This document shows, one piece after another, positions 7,986-16,640 of a stretch of 21,594 nucleotides of DNA (position 1 is its first letter; each line of letters starts with the position of its first letter). The stretch covers positions 1-21,594 of the forward strand of contig CAYLJO010000105.1 of assembly GCA_964383905.1 (NCBI GenBank), in the 5' to 3' direction. The notes under the pieces were generated by a model. The model worked only from the letters and a program-made list of their open reading frames with translations. It ran no database searches and was not told the DNA's origin. Both the position numbers and the translations under genes were made by a program. Source of the stretch: CAYLJO01 sp964383905. Its GTDB lineage: Bacteria; Acidobacteriota; Blastocatellia; Pyrinomonadales; Pyrinomonadaceae.

Positions 7986-9023
7986 TCAAACGGCGAAAAG
8001 CGACGCCGTGCGGCCGCTGGCGAGCAGTTCGCGCGTGGCCGCGTAGACTTCATCCGTCGTCATTTCAGTAATCGTGCGGCTATAAATTACGCGGTGGCGT
8101 TCTTCTACGGGGATAAAGCTGTTAGGGGTGGGTCGGTCAAGCAGCGCGACGACCGATGTGCCGACGGCCGTGGCGATGTGCATCGGCCCGGTGTCGTTTG
8201 AGACGAAGACGGCCAGGCGCGCCAGCGCCGAGGCGAGCTGCGGGATCGTCAGCCGGTCGAAAATCAACGTCGAGCGTGGAAAGGCTCCTCGCATCTCCTT
8301 GACCATCGGGCGTTCTTCAGGCCCGGCGAACAATGTGATGCGAACGTCGTCATTGCGCACGAGACGCTCCGCGAGCTCGACGAAGCGCGCCAGCGGCCAA
8401 CGCCTACCCGGATGGCCCGCGCCCGGGAAAAGCCCGACCAGGGGCGCGCCCGTATGCGCTTTCTCCTTTTTCAACATCTGCTCGACGGCGCGGTTATCCT
8501 CCTCACGCGGCGTCAGACGCGGCACGCGGTGGCGCTCTTTAATGCCGAGCGGGATCAGCACGTCGAGATAGCGATCAATCGCATGCTTGGTCGGGCGATA
8601 GTCTTCAACGGGCGGTCGCGGATAAAAATTGGCAAGGAAATCAAGCGAGCGCCCCGGCCGCCGCGCGTAAAGCCTCTTCGACGCGCCCGAGAGATAGCCG
8701 AGCAAATTCGTCTCCGAGAGGCTGTGAAGGTCAATCACGAAATCAAACACGGCCCGGCGCACCTCCTTAACAAACCGCGCGATGCGCAGGATCGACAGCA
8801 CTTTCGGGCCGTCGCGCAATGCGACACGATCAACCACGAGCGTCGCGTCAGCGTAACCGGAAAGATCGACGACGGAAGCGCCCGGTAGGCCCACCGCAAC
8901 CGTGATGCGCGCCGCCGGAAACCTTTCCCTGACGGCGCGTAGCGCAGGCAAACTGAGCACCACGTCGCCGAGTTGGCCGAAGTCTATGACGAGGATATTG
9001 CGCGGGTCGAAACTGGAGTCCAT
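7986..9023 (-). CDS. Glycosyltransferase family 9 (heptosyltransferase-like)
   Basis: This 345-residue GT-B enzyme resembles ADP-heptose:LPS heptosyltransferases, which add sugars to lipopolysaccharide core at the inner face of the cytoplasmic membrane. N-terminal motif ILVIDFGQLGDVVLSLPALR (10-29) is the GT9 signature. The C-terminal half has FPGAGHPGRRWP (199-210) and SNDTGPMHIATAVGT (275-289), the nucleotide-sugar site. Its ATG at 9023 overlaps the gpmI stop by one base (TAATG), so it is translationally coupled to gpmI. It suggests an outer membrane with a glycolipid. The actual donor and acceptor are unknown. Confidence 0.88.
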   Translation of the reverse strand: MDSSFDPRNILVIDFGQLGDVVLSLPALRAVRERFPAARITVAVGLPGASVVDLSGYADATLVVDRVALRDGPKVLSILRIARFVKEVRRAVFDFVIDLHSLSETNLLGYLSGASKRLYARRPGRSLDFLANFYPRPPVEDYRPTKHAIDRYLDVLIPLGIKERHRVPRLTPREEDNRAVEQMLKKEKAHTGAPLVGLFPGAGHPGRRWPLARFVELAERLVRNDDVRITLFAGPEERPMVKEMRGAFPRSTLIFDRLTIPQLASALARLAVFVSNDTGPMHIATAVGTSVVALLDRPTPNSFIPVEERHRVIYSRTITEMTTDEVYAATRELLASGRTASLFAV

Positions 9024-10567
9024 TAGATTTCACGCAGGTCGCGCCCGGTCATTTCCGCCGGCTGCTCAAGGCCAAGAAGTCCGAGCATCGTCGGCGCAAC
9101 GTCTTCGAGCGCGCCGCCGTCGCGCAGTTTTAGGCCGATTGACTCTTCATCTATCAGGTGAAAGGGAACCGGATTGGTCGTGTGCGCGGTGTGCGGTTGA
9201 CCCGTTGTGTGGTCAATCATCTGTTCACAGTTGCCGTGATCGGCGGTGATCAAAGCGCGACCGCGCGCCTGCCTGAGGCCCTTGGTGATCCACCCCAGAC
9301 ATGTGTCCACGTACTGCACTGCCTGGATGGTCTTGTCGAGCTTGCCCGTATGGCCCACCATGTCCGGGTTGGCGAAGTTGATGATGAAGACGTCTGTTTC
9401 GCCTTCTTCGATCCCGCGTAAGACCTTATCCGTGACCTTGAAGGCGGACATTTCGGGCTCCAGATCGTAAGTCGCGATCTTCGGGGATGGGACCAGAAGG
9501 CGACGCTCACACGGGTATTCCTTCTCAACGCCGCCGTTGAAAAAGTAGGTGACATGCGCGTACTTCTCAGTCTCCGCGAGACGATAGTTGCGCACGCCGA
9601 GACGACCGAAGACCTCCGCCAGGACGTTGCGGTGTTGTTGCGGCGGAAACGCAATGGCCAGCGGAAAAGTGTGGTCGTATAGCGAGAAGCAGACGAAATC
9701 GATGGCGGGTGACTGCGTGGGGAAGGCGTCGAAGCCGGGCACGGCGAGAGCTCTCGTGATCTGCCGCGCCCGATCCGGGCGGAAGTTAAAAAAGATCACC
9801 GCGTCGCCTTCCCCGATCGTGGCGACGGGCTCGCCCGTTTCGCGCTCGATCACAATCGGCTCGACGAATTCATCCGTCACGCCGCGTTCGTACGAGCGCT
9901 TAATCGCTTCGACCGGATTAATGGCCCTCTCGCCTTCCGCGTTAACGAGCAGCTTATAGGCGCGTTCTGTGCGCTCCCACCGCTTGTCGCGGTCCATCGC
10001 GTAGTACCGGCCGACTACGGAGGCGATCCGCCCGCAACCGACCTTACCGCACTCCGCCTGTAAGGCTTCGACATAGCCGTAAGCGGATGCCGGAGGTGTG
10101 TCGCGTCCGTCCAGGAAGCAGTGGACATAAACCCGCTGGAGCCCGCGCTGTTTGGCCATGCGCAGGAGCGCGTAAAGATGTTCCTGTGACGAGTGGACCT
10201 GACCGTCGGAGACCAAGCCCATCATATGCAGCGTGGTCCCGCGCGCCTTCGCGCCGTCCATCGCCGCAACGAGCACTTCATTATTGAAGAAGTCACCGGT
10301 CTCGATGGCGTAATCAATGCGCGTCACGTCCATGCGAATTACACGGCCCGACCCCATGTTCAAATGCCCGACTTCGGAATTACCCATAATGCCCCTGGGC
10401 AGGCCGACACGGGTGCCCGAGGCTTCGAGGAGCGTGTGTGGGTATTTCTCAATCAGCTCATTGTAAAATGGTGTCGTCGCCAGAGCGATAGCATTACCTT
10501 CACGCCTCGGTGAGTACCCCCAGCCGTCTATGATAATGAGCGCGAGCGGCCCCTGTTTGTCAGCCAA
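9023..10567 (-). CDS. gpmI: 2,3-bisphosphoglycerate-independent phosphoglycerate mutase
   Basis: Interconverts 3-phosphoglycerate and 2-phosphoglycerate using two Mn2+ ions. The 514-residue length is normal. Asp14 (IIIDGWG) and nucleophile Ser64 (MGNSEVGHLNMGSG) form the phosphatase-like site. Other conserved blocks are HCFLDGRDTPP, GRYYAMDRDKRW, NFRPDRARQITRAL, NFANPDMVGHTG, ITADHGNCEQM and HTAHTTNPVPF. The start is a TTG at 10567 with a good AAGGAGA Shine-Dalgarno sequence; no in-frame ATG is nearby. It lies 67 nt downstream of eno, which performs the next glycolytic step. Confidence 0.97.
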   Translation of the reverse strand: MADKQGPLALIIIDGWGYSPRREGNAIALATTPFYNELIEKYPHTLLEASGTRVGLPRGIMGNSEVGHLNMGSGRVIRMDVTRIDYAIETGDFFNNEVLVAAMDGAKARGTTLHMMGLVSDGQVHSSQEHLYALLRMAKQRGLQRVYVHCFLDGRDTPPASAYGYVEALQAECGKVGCGRIASVVGRYYAMDRDKRWERTERAYKLLVNAEGERAINPVEAIKRSYERGVTDEFVEPIVIERETGEPVATIGEGDAVIFFNFRPDRARQITRALAVPGFDAFPTQSPAIDFVCFSLYDHTFPLAIAFPPQQHRNVLAEVFGRLGVRNYRLAETEKYAHVTYFFNGGVEKEYPCERRLLVPSPKIATYDLEPEMSAFKVTDKVLRGIEEGETDVFIINFANPDMVGHTGKLDKTIQAVQYVDTCLGWITKGLRQARGRALITADHGNCEQMIDHTTGQPHTAHTTNPVPFHLIDEESIGLKLRDGGALEDVAPTMLGLLGLEQPAEMTGRDLREI

Positions 10568-10634
10568 AATGTTTCTCCTTGAAAATGTGTCGTGTTCCTC
10601 TACGCATTACGGCTACGCGCAGGCCGTACCCGCC

Positions 10635-11981
10635 TCAGCGTTTCGCCGCCCGCGCACTCTTCCGCTGGCGTCCCGTGACTGAAGGCTGTGCGGCTTGCTC
10701 GATCTGGTAAAAAGCGGCGCGCCCCGGATATCTTCCTGCTTCGCGCAGATCCTCCTCGATACGAAGGAGTTGATTGTATTTTGCGATGCGGTCGCTCCGC
10801 GAGAGCGAGCCCGTCTTGATCTGCCCGGCATTGGTGGCGACGGCCAGGTCTGCGATGAAAGAATCTTCAGTCTCACCGGAACGGTGAGAGATGACGGCGG
10901 TGCGGCCGTGTGTTTTGGCCAGCTCAATGCAATCCAGCGTCTCCGTGAGCGTGCCGATCTGATTGGCCTTGATCAAAATTGAGTTGGCGACGCCGCGCTC
11001 GATCCCCTTGCGCAGGAACGTTGTGTTGGTTACGAACAAATCGTCGCCGACGAGCTGCACGCTCCGGCCCATCTCGTCGGTCAACATCTTCCAGCCGTCC
11101 CAGTCGTTCTCCGCCATACCGTCTTCGATGGAAATGATCGGGTATCGCTCGACCCAGCCCTTCCAGTAAGCGACCATCTCAGCGCTCGACAATCGTCGCC
11201 CGTCCGATTTCTTGAAGACGTAAGACTTGCCGTCGAAATACTCACTCGCCGCCGGGTCGAGCGCGAGCATGATGTCACGTCCGGCCGTGTAGCCCACCTG
11301 TGTGATCGCCTCCAGGATCGTTTCAATCGCTTCTTCGTTCGATTTCAGGTTGGGTGCAAAGCCGCCTTCATCGCCGACGCCCGTCGCATAGCCCCTCTTC
11401 TTCAATACGCCTTTCAGGGCATGGAAAATTTCCGCGCCCGCGCGCAACGCTTCCCGGAAACCTCCCGCGCCGGCCGGAACTACCATGAACTCCTGGAAGT
11501 CAACGTTGTTGTCGGCGTGTGCGCCGCCGTTCACAATATTCATCATCGGCACGGGCAGCGTCCGCGCGTTTGGCCCACCGAGGTACCTGTAAAGCGGGAG
11601 CTCGAGGTGCGCGGCCGCCGCGCGCGCTGCGCCGAGCGACACGGCGAGCAGGGCATTGGCCCCGAGTTTTGATTTCGTCTCGGTGCCGTCCAGCTCAATG
11701 AGCGCCGCATCAATCTCCGCCTGATCGAGCGCATCCATGCCTTCAATCTCGTCGGCGATCAGGTTATTGATGTTATGAACGGCCTTCAAAACTCCTTTGC
11801 CGCCGTAGCGTTTCTTATCGCCGTCGCGCAGCTCGACCGCCTCGTGTTCGCCGGTTGACGCGCCCGAAGGGACCATGGCGCGCCCAACTTCGCCGCTGAT
11901 CAAAACGACCTCCGCCTCGACTGTCGGGTTGCCCCTTGAATCGAGGATCTCACGCGCATGTATCTGCTCAATCAAGCTCAT
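10635..11981 (-). CDS. eno: Enolase
   Basis: Enolase converts 2-phosphoglycerate to phosphoenolpyruvate and needs Mg2+. The product has 448 residues. Signatures include LDSRGNPTVEAEV, SGASTGEHEAVELRDGD, HADNNVDFQEFMVVP, GDEGGFAPNL, SIEDGMAENDWDGW, VGDDLFVTN and SHRSGETEDSFIADLAV, which supply the metal and catalytic residues. The core ends near LLRIEEDL. The remaining tail of about 38 residues ends in a basic stretch, GRQRKSARAAKR, longer than in most bacterial enolases. The ATG at 11981 has AGGGG upstream. It heads an apparent eno-gpmI-GT9 operon. Confidence 0.98.
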   Translation of the reverse strand: MSLIEQIHAREILDSRGNPTVEAEVVLISGEVGRAMVPSGASTGEHEAVELRDGDKKRYGGKGVLKAVHNINNLIADEIEGMDALDQAEIDAALIELDGTETKSKLGANALLAVSLGAARAAAAHLELPLYRYLGGPNARTLPVPMMNIVNGGAHADNNVDFQEFMVVPAGAGGFREALRAGAEIFHALKGVLKKRGYATGVGDEGGFAPNLKSNEEAIETILEAITQVGYTAGRDIMLALDPAASEYFDGKSYVFKKSDGRRLSSAEMVAYWKGWVERYPIISIEDGMAENDWDGWKMLTDEMGRSVQLVGDDLFVTNTTFLRKGIERGVANSILIKANQIGTLTETLDCIELAKTHGRTAVISHRSGETEDSFIADLAVATNAGQIKTGSLSRSDRIAKYNQLLRIEEDLREAGRYPGRAAFYQIEQAAQPSVTGRQRKSARAAKR

Positions 11982-12044
11982 GATTAGTCAACCCCTAATA
12001 GCAAGATGGATTGCGATCCCGGTAACATTACCACCCACCGTAGG

Positions 12045-12121
12045 AAGGCAAAAGTTAAAAGGAAAAGTGAAGAAGCGGAGACGATTTGTCTTCAAATTTT
12101 TTACCTTTTTACTTTTGCCTT
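12045..12121. repeat. Intergenic palindrome, same family as 7903-7973
   Basis: The left arm reads AAGGCAAAAGTTAAAAGG and the right arm is the reverse complement of AAGGCAAAAGTAAAAAGG (12104-12121), with one mismatch in that block. The loop region is about 40 nt. The right arm runs into the stop codon of the CorC-like gene, so on the minus strand it probably terminates that transcript before eno. Confidence 0.75.
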
Positions 12122-13550
12122 ATCCAGCTACACCTGTGGCACTGGTGGCAGCTTCATCCTCTACATTTGTTGGCTGCTCTGTCCGCTCCAGCCGCACGCG
12201 CATAACTCGGCGACGTTCGACACGCTCGACGCGGAAGAGAAGGTCGTCGTACTTAATTTCTTCGCCCGGTTTGAGAATGTGACCGGCCTCGGCCATGAGG
12301 AACCCGGCGATGGTTGTATAGTTCTCCGATTCCGGCACCGCAAGTTTCAGGCGGCGGTTGAGATCGCGCACCGCGAGCCCGCCGTCAAGCACGTAAGTGC
12401 CGTCGCGCTCTTCGCTGATCTGCTCGTTAGCCTCTTCGTCGTGTTCGTCAGAGATTTCGCCGACAATCTCTTCAAGCAGATCTTCGAGCGTGATAATGCC
12501 TTCGACGCCCCCGTGCTCATCAACCACAAAGCCGAAATGGGCCTTGGCCTTCTGCATTTGTTTGAGAACATCTTCAAGGCGCGCGGTGTCCACGACGTAA
12601 AGCGGCGCCTGCAGCACTTTTTCGAGTCGAAAACGCTCCGGATGCAAAAGGTACGGCATCACGTCCTTACTGTGTAAGAGGCCGATCACATCATCGAGCG
12701 ACTCACGATAAACCGGTAGACGCGAGTAGCCGTACTTATGAAACGCGCGTGTGATCTCTTCGAGAGAACAATTACTGGAGACCGCCGCCATCTCGGTGCG
12801 CGGCACCATCGCCTCACGCACCAGCGTCTCGGAAAATTCAAAGACGCTGTGAATCAGGCGCTGCTCGGCAGGGCGCAGATAGCCTCTCTCGCGTGACACG
12901 TCGATGAGTTGCCGCAACTCGGCCTCCGTGTAGACGGCCGTGTGTTCGAGCGACGATTTAAGGCCAAGCATCCGCCCCAGACGGGTGCCGACCTTGTTGA
13001 ACAGCCAGATCGGAGCGCGAAAAATTCTCGCGAAAAGTTCGAGCGGGCGCGCGGCGACGAGCGCCAGCCTTTCGGCACGCTCGAGCGCGACCATTTTGGG
13101 CATTAACTCGCCGAGGACAATGTGTAGAAAAGTAATGGCGGCAAAAGCAATAACAAAGGCGGCACCGTGTGCGATGTAAGCAGCCCTGCCGCCATGCGCG
13201 ATGCGGAGCGCAAAAGGCATGAGCAGCGCGGCGACAGTCGGCTCGCCCAGCCAGCCAATTGCGAGTGACGCGAGAGTGATGCCGAGTTGTGTGGCAGAGA
13301 TAAAGAGGGTCGGTTCGCTCAGTAAGCGCAGCGCGGCGCGTGCCCTTTTGCTGCCCGCTGCCGCGCGCGCTTCCAGCTTCGGTCGGCGCACGGAGACGAG
13401 CGCAAACTCTGCGCCGACAAAGAATCCATTGGCGGCGACCAGGAAAAGAACGGCGAGGAGCTTAATCGCCGCTTCGGAAAAGGTCAGGGACTCGGCGGCC
13501 ACGTCCTCGTTGAGAAAGATAGTTAGAAAATAACTTGCAGGTTCGTCCAT
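12120..13550 (-). CDS. CNNM/CorC-type membrane protein (DUF21-CBS-CorC_HlyC)
   Basis: This 476-residue protein has the "hemolysin-like" architecture linked to Mg2+/Co2+ transport or efflux. The N-terminal DUF21 domain (about 25-210) has hydrophobic segments, starting with KLLAVLFLVAANGFFVGAEF and later FVIAFAAITFLHIVLGELMP. A CBS pair follows (about 235-365; VPRTEMAAV, YSRLPVYRESLDDVIGLLH, FGFVVDEHGGVEGIITLEDL). The C-terminal CorC_HlyC domain (about 395-465) begins YVLDGGLAVRDLN. The tail is Thr/Ala-rich. The name hemolysin is historical. The ATG at 13550 lacks a clear Shine-Dalgarno sequence. Confidence 0.9.
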   Translation of the reverse strand: MDEPASYFLTIFLNEDVAAESLTFSEAAIKLLAVLFLVAANGFFVGAEFALVSVRRPKLEARAAAGSKRARAALRLLSEPTLFISATQLGITLASLAIGWLGEPTVAALLMPFALRIAHGGRAAYIAHGAAFVIAFAAITFLHIVLGELMPKMVALERAERLALVAARPLELFARIFRAPIWLFNKVGTRLGRMLGLKSSLEHTAVYTEAELRQLIDVSRERGYLRPAEQRLIHSVFEFSETLVREAMVPRTEMAAVSSNCSLEEITRAFHKYGYSRLPVYRESLDDVIGLLHSKDVMPYLLHPERFRLEKVLQAPLYVVDTARLEDVLKQMQKAKAHFGFVVDEHGGVEGIITLEDLLEEIVGEISDEHDEEANEQISEERDGTYVLDGGLAVRDLNRRLKLAVPESENYTTIAGFLMAEAGHILKPGEEIKYDDLLFRVERVERRRVMRVRLERTEQPTNVEDEAATSATGVAG

Positions 13551-13753
13551 GTGCTTTATAGCGCGCGCCGGCTCAGAAAAGCTTATTTTATAAGTTTTTC
13601 GCCCTTATTGCCTAATGGCCACCGGCAGCTTTTAACATGGCGTCTCCTCCCCGCCCTATTTTCTTCTATCGACCACAGGGATCCACTCCTCACCCCGCAC
13701 CCGTCAAGCGATTGATTCTCAATCCTCCTCAGCCGTCGCCCGCATGATCGCCT

Positions 13754-13912
13754 TCAGACGTAACCCAATAGCAAAAGGATAAGCACGATGAGGAGTACTA
13801 AGCCGAGTGTCCCGCTCGGGTAGTAGCCCCACCCCCTGCTGTAGGGCCATGTCGGGGCCGCGCCAATAAGCAATAGAATCAAAATAATAATCAGGATAGT
13901 TCCGGTAGACAT
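13754..13912 (-). CDS. DUF3309 small membrane protein
   Basis: This 52-residue protein is almost wholly hydrophobic, with two membrane stretches (about 5-19 and 36-50) around the loop PTWPYSRGWGYYPSG, a typical DUF3309 pattern. The function of the family is unknown. The start is the ATG at 13912, supported by a strong AGGAGAGG Shine-Dalgarno sequence. A longer in-frame reading from 14020 overlaps the XRE gene and is not supported. It follows the XRE gene by 35 nt and is probably co-transcribed. Confidence 0.85.
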   Translation of the reverse strand: MSTGTILIIILILLLIGAAPTWPYSRGWGYYPSGTLGLVLLIVLILLLLGYV

Positions 13913-13947
13913 ATCGCCTCTCCTTGTTGATCGAGGTTGATTCCTTA

Positions 13948-14172
13948 TTACTTCCTTTGCCCGCCTTTCCTTTGGACTCTGACGAGCAGGTCGCCGGGCG
14001 AACATTCTAATGCCTTGCACAGCTTATCCAGCGTGCCGAGCCCAATCATTTCTACTTCGTCACGCCATAAACGTGCCCCCATACTCGGGCTGAGGCCGCA
14101 TGCCTTTTGCAACTGATAGGCGTTAGCGATGCCGCGCTTGCGCGCCATCTCTCTAATTTTTGTGGTAATCAT
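13948..14172 (-). CDS. XRE-family HTH transcriptional regulator
   Basis: This 74-residue single-domain Cro/CI-type helix-turn-helix protein resembles the HTH_26 subgroup. The HTH spans roughly 18-40 (YQLQKACGLSPSMGARLWRD), then the conserved TLDKLCKALECSPGDLL (48-63). The tail is basic. The ATG at 14172 has AGGA upstream; an ATG at 14181 and the reading from 14208 are less likely. Its size resembles small phage- or toxin-linked regulators, but no toxin partner is seen; the downstream partner is DUF3309. Confidence 0.85.
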   Translation of the reverse strand: MITTKIREMARKRGIANAYQLQKACGLSPSMGARLWRDEVEMIGLGTLDKLCKALECSPGDLLVRVQRKGGQRK

Positions 14173-14224
14173 ACCGCACATCCTACGCCTCGCGGAAATA
14201 GTCTGCAAGATAGTAATAGTTCTC

Positions 14225-14253
14225 TTGACAGTAAATCGGCCTTAACTCTTAAT
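14225..14253 (+). promoter_or_regulatory. Candidate sigma70 promoter for the transferase pair
   Basis: Perfect -35 TTGACA (14225-14230), 17-nt spacer, -10 CTTAAT (14248-14253, 4 of 6 matches). It would give a leader of about 110 nt before the ATG at 14369. Confidence 0.4.
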
Positions 14254-14368
14254 CCGAAACTGCCGACCCGATTGGCGTTTGCGCCCTGACCGTTGTACGC
14301 TCGATAAAATAAGGTTTTGAGCAAAGACGCTCTTTCAATTCCCGGGTTCTGTGTTGTAATACATTCGG

Positions 14369-15169
14369 ATGGGAGTTAACGATTCTACCGTGGACAGGCT
14401 GTTAGTAAAGCGCCGGTGCGCGCTCACCGTCATGGCGAAAGCCCCGCTGGCCGGCGCGGTCAAGACCAGGCTCGTGCCGCCGCTGACCCCCGATGAAGCG
14501 GCCACGCTCAGTGTTTGCTTCCTGCGCGATACGACGGCGAACATCTCTGGTATCGCCGCGACAGGCGACGCCGACGGCCTTGTCGCCTACACCCCCGCCG
14601 GCGCGGAGGCGGCGTTCGACCGGTTGCTTCCGGAAGGGTTCAAGCTTCTTCAGCAACAAGGTGAATCTCTCGGCGACAGGCTGTTTAACGCGACCGGGGA
14701 GCTATTAAACCATGGGTACGAGTCGGTGTGCTTGATCAACTCCGACAGCCCGACGCTGCCGCGCGCAATACTCGCAACGGTCGTCGCATCCCTGGCACGT
14801 CCCGGCGACCGTGTCATTCTCGGCCCGAGCGAGGACGGGGGCTATTATCTGATCGGACTTAAACACGCCCACCGCTGCCTGTTCGACCGAATAGCGTGGA
14901 GCACTGCGGACGTTTTGGCCGATACGGTTGAGCGCGCCGCCGGGATAGGACTGGATGTGGAATTGCTACCCGCCTGGTATGACGTGGACGATGCCGCGGC
15001 GCTTCGTCGTCTTTGCGGAGAGCTCTTTTCGCCCGACAGACCTGCGGACGGTTCCGGTCTCATCGGGTATCGGGCGACATACACGCGCGATTATCTCGCT
15101 CGGCTGATTGAAAGGGAGGGGTATGAACGAATCTGGCCGGAAGCAGCCGCGCGCATGAGGACAGTATGA
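14369..15169 (+). CDS. DUF2064 / TIGR04282-type GT-A fold transferase
   Basis: This 266-residue protein has a nucleotidyl/glycosyl-transferase-like fold. The N-terminal VMAKAPLAGAVKTRLVPPL (about 21-39) is the family signature. INSDSPTLP and GPSEDGGYYLIGL are the later conserved blocks, and YDVDDAAALRRL is near the C-terminus. TIGR04282 was named rSAM/selenodomain-associated transferase 1; some members are linked to arsenosugar synthesis. The biochemical role is not settled. The next gene's ATG overlaps its stop (ATGA at 15166), so the two are translationally coupled. The ATG at 14369 has only a weak Shine-Dalgarno sequence. Confidence 0.85.
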   Translation: MGVNDSTVDRLLVKRRCALTVMAKAPLAGAVKTRLVPPLTPDEAATLSVCFLRDTTANISGIAATGDADGLVAYTPAGAEAAFDRLLPEGFKLLQQQGESLGDRLFNATGELLNHGYESVCLINSDSPTLPRAILATVVASLARPGDRVILGPSEDGGYYLIGLKHAHRCLFDRIAWSTADVLADTVERAAGIGLDVELLPAWYDVDDAAALRRLCGELFSPDRPADGSGLIGYRATYTRDYLARLIEREGYERIWPEAAARMRTV

Positions 15170-16536
15170 CGGACGGGCCTGGCGCGAATAGGAAGGGCAT
15201 ACTACTGCGCCGTACAGATCTCACGCTTGTCGCAATCGGTTGTGTGTCGGTTGCACTCTATAGAATCGGGGGGCGCGCCGAAGGCACAAGGGATATTATC
15301 TGGTTCACCAAACTCGCCCTGGCCCAGGCGACGCTCTACCTCCTCGCCGCCTGGTTGATCCTGCGCGCCCGGCCAGCGCGCGCGAGGATGATGATCATCA
15401 TTCTCATTGCCGCGCTCTTTCGACTCAGCATCCTTTTCACGCCACCTCACCTTTCGGATGACATTTACCGTTACATCTGGGACGGCCGGGTCCAGGCGGC
15501 GGGCATCAATCCGTACAGGTATATCCCCGCCGACGCGACGCTGGAGCGATTGCGGGATGAAACGATTTACCCCAAGATCAACCGGCGCGATTACGCGCAC
15601 ACCATGTATCCGCCGGTGGCCGAGGCAATCTACCTGCTGGCGACGCGCGTCAGCGAATCAGTAATCTGGATGAAAGCGTTGATGGTCGGATTTGAGGCGC
15701 TGACACTGTGGGCGATCGCCGACTTGCTTGCTACATTCGGTCTACCGCGGCAGCGCATCTTAATATACGCGTGGCACCCGCTGACGGTCTGGGAATTTGC
15801 CGGCAGCGGTCACATCGATGCGGCGGCCATCGCGTTCATCGCGCTCGCCCTGCTCGCGCGCCGCCGTCAACTGCAGGCCGCGACGGGGGTCGCGCTGGCT
15901 TGCGCCGCTCTTGTGAAGCTATTTCCGGTAGTGCTATTCCCGGCCCTCTACCGGCGTTGGGGATGGAAGATGCCGGTCGCTTTCGCCGCAACCATCCTTG
16001 CCGGATACTTGCCATACCTTAGCGTCGGCATGGTCGGTGTGCTGGGTTTCTTGCCGGGATATGCCGGCGAACGGGGGATGCTCAGCGGTGAGCAGTTTTT
16101 TATCTTAAGCCTGGTGCGCCGGATACTCGCCGGGGCGAAGATACCAAACGCGGCTTTCGTGATCTTTGCGCTCCTCATTCTATCTACTATTGCCGGATGG
16201 TCATTGTGGAAGCGGGAACAGACTGACGCCAGCTATGTGATGCGCGGGTTCGCCCTTGCGAGTACATTCACCATTCTGCTCGCGCCACACTTCTCGTGGT
16301 ATTTTTCATGGCTCATTCCATTTCTGTGTCTTGCGCCGGTCGCGCCGCTCTTTTATCTGACCACAGCCAGCTTTCTCCTTTACGCCACGTGGGTCGGCGA
16401 CAAACCTGACCAGATGTTCGCACTTAACGCACTTCTGTACCTGCCTTGCGCACTTCTCGGCGCGGTCACCCTCTGGAATCACCGCAAAAGTTTGAGGAAC
16501 GGCGAGTCCATACGCGTGCCCGCATCTGACCTTTAG
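15166..16536 (+). CDS. Polytopic membrane glycosyltransferase (GT87/mannosyltransferase-like)
   Basis: The 456-residue protein has about ten or more hydrophobic segments, fitting GT-C enzymes that use polyprenyl-phosphate sugars at the outer face of the inner membrane. The first extracytoplasmic loop holds HLSDDIYRYIWDGRVQAAGI followed by NPYRYIPAD (about 92-126), which contains the acidic catalytic pair typical of GT-C. YPPVAEAIYLL follows. Its ATG overlaps the preceding stop by 4 nt (ATGA). A polyprenyl-phosphate sugar could come from the Dpm1-like GT2 at 17025. The exact CAZy family is not certain. Confidence 0.8.
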   Translation: MTDGPGANRKGILLRRTDLTLVAIGCVSVALYRIGGRAEGTRDIIWFTKLALAQATLYLLAAWLILRARPARARMMIIILIAALFRLSILFTPPHLSDDIYRYIWDGRVQAAGINPYRYIPADATLERLRDETIYPKINRRDYAHTMYPPVAEAIYLLATRVSESVIWMKALMVGFEALTLWAIADLLATFGLPRQRILIYAWHPLTVWEFAGSGHIDAAAIAFIALALLARRRQLQAATGVALACAALVKLFPVVLFPALYRRWGWKMPVAFAATILAGYLPYLSVGMVGVLGFLPGYAGERGMLSGEQFFILSLVRRILAGAKIPNAAFVIFALLILSTIAGWSLWKREQTDASYVMRGFALASTFTILLAPHFSWYFSWLIPFLCLAPVAPLFYLTTASFLLYATWVGDKPDQMFALNALLYLPCALLGAVTLWNHRKSLRNGESIRVPASDL

Positions 16537-16580
16537 CGAGTCCGCTTTCGGCAAATCCCGACGATCAAGCCTCCTTTCCC

Positions 16581-16609
16581 TTGAAATTCTACAAGACGCC
16601 CGCTATGCT
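16581..16609 (+). promoter_or_regulatory. Candidate sigma70 promoter for padR
   Basis: TTGAAA (16581-16586), 17-nt spacer, TATGCT (16604-16609). The inverted repeat TCTACA (16588-16593) / TGTAGA (16618-16623) brackets the -10 box and the expected start, so it could be an autoregulatory PadR operator. This is a pattern-level guess. Confidence 0.45.
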
Positions 16610-16640
16610 AAACGCCCTGTAGATTGGCTAGAGGAGGTGT

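Noticed and set aside
12006..12677. Plus-strand frame opposite the 3' end of the CorC-like gene
   Set aside because: It is composed of the palindromic repeat plus the reverse complement of the CBS/CorC region, with no independent motif.
13754..14020. Longer DUF3309 reading from 14020 (88 residues)
   Set aside because: The extra residues are unlike DUF3309 and overlap the XRE gene; the ATG at 13912 has a strong Shine-Dalgarno sequence and matches the family length.
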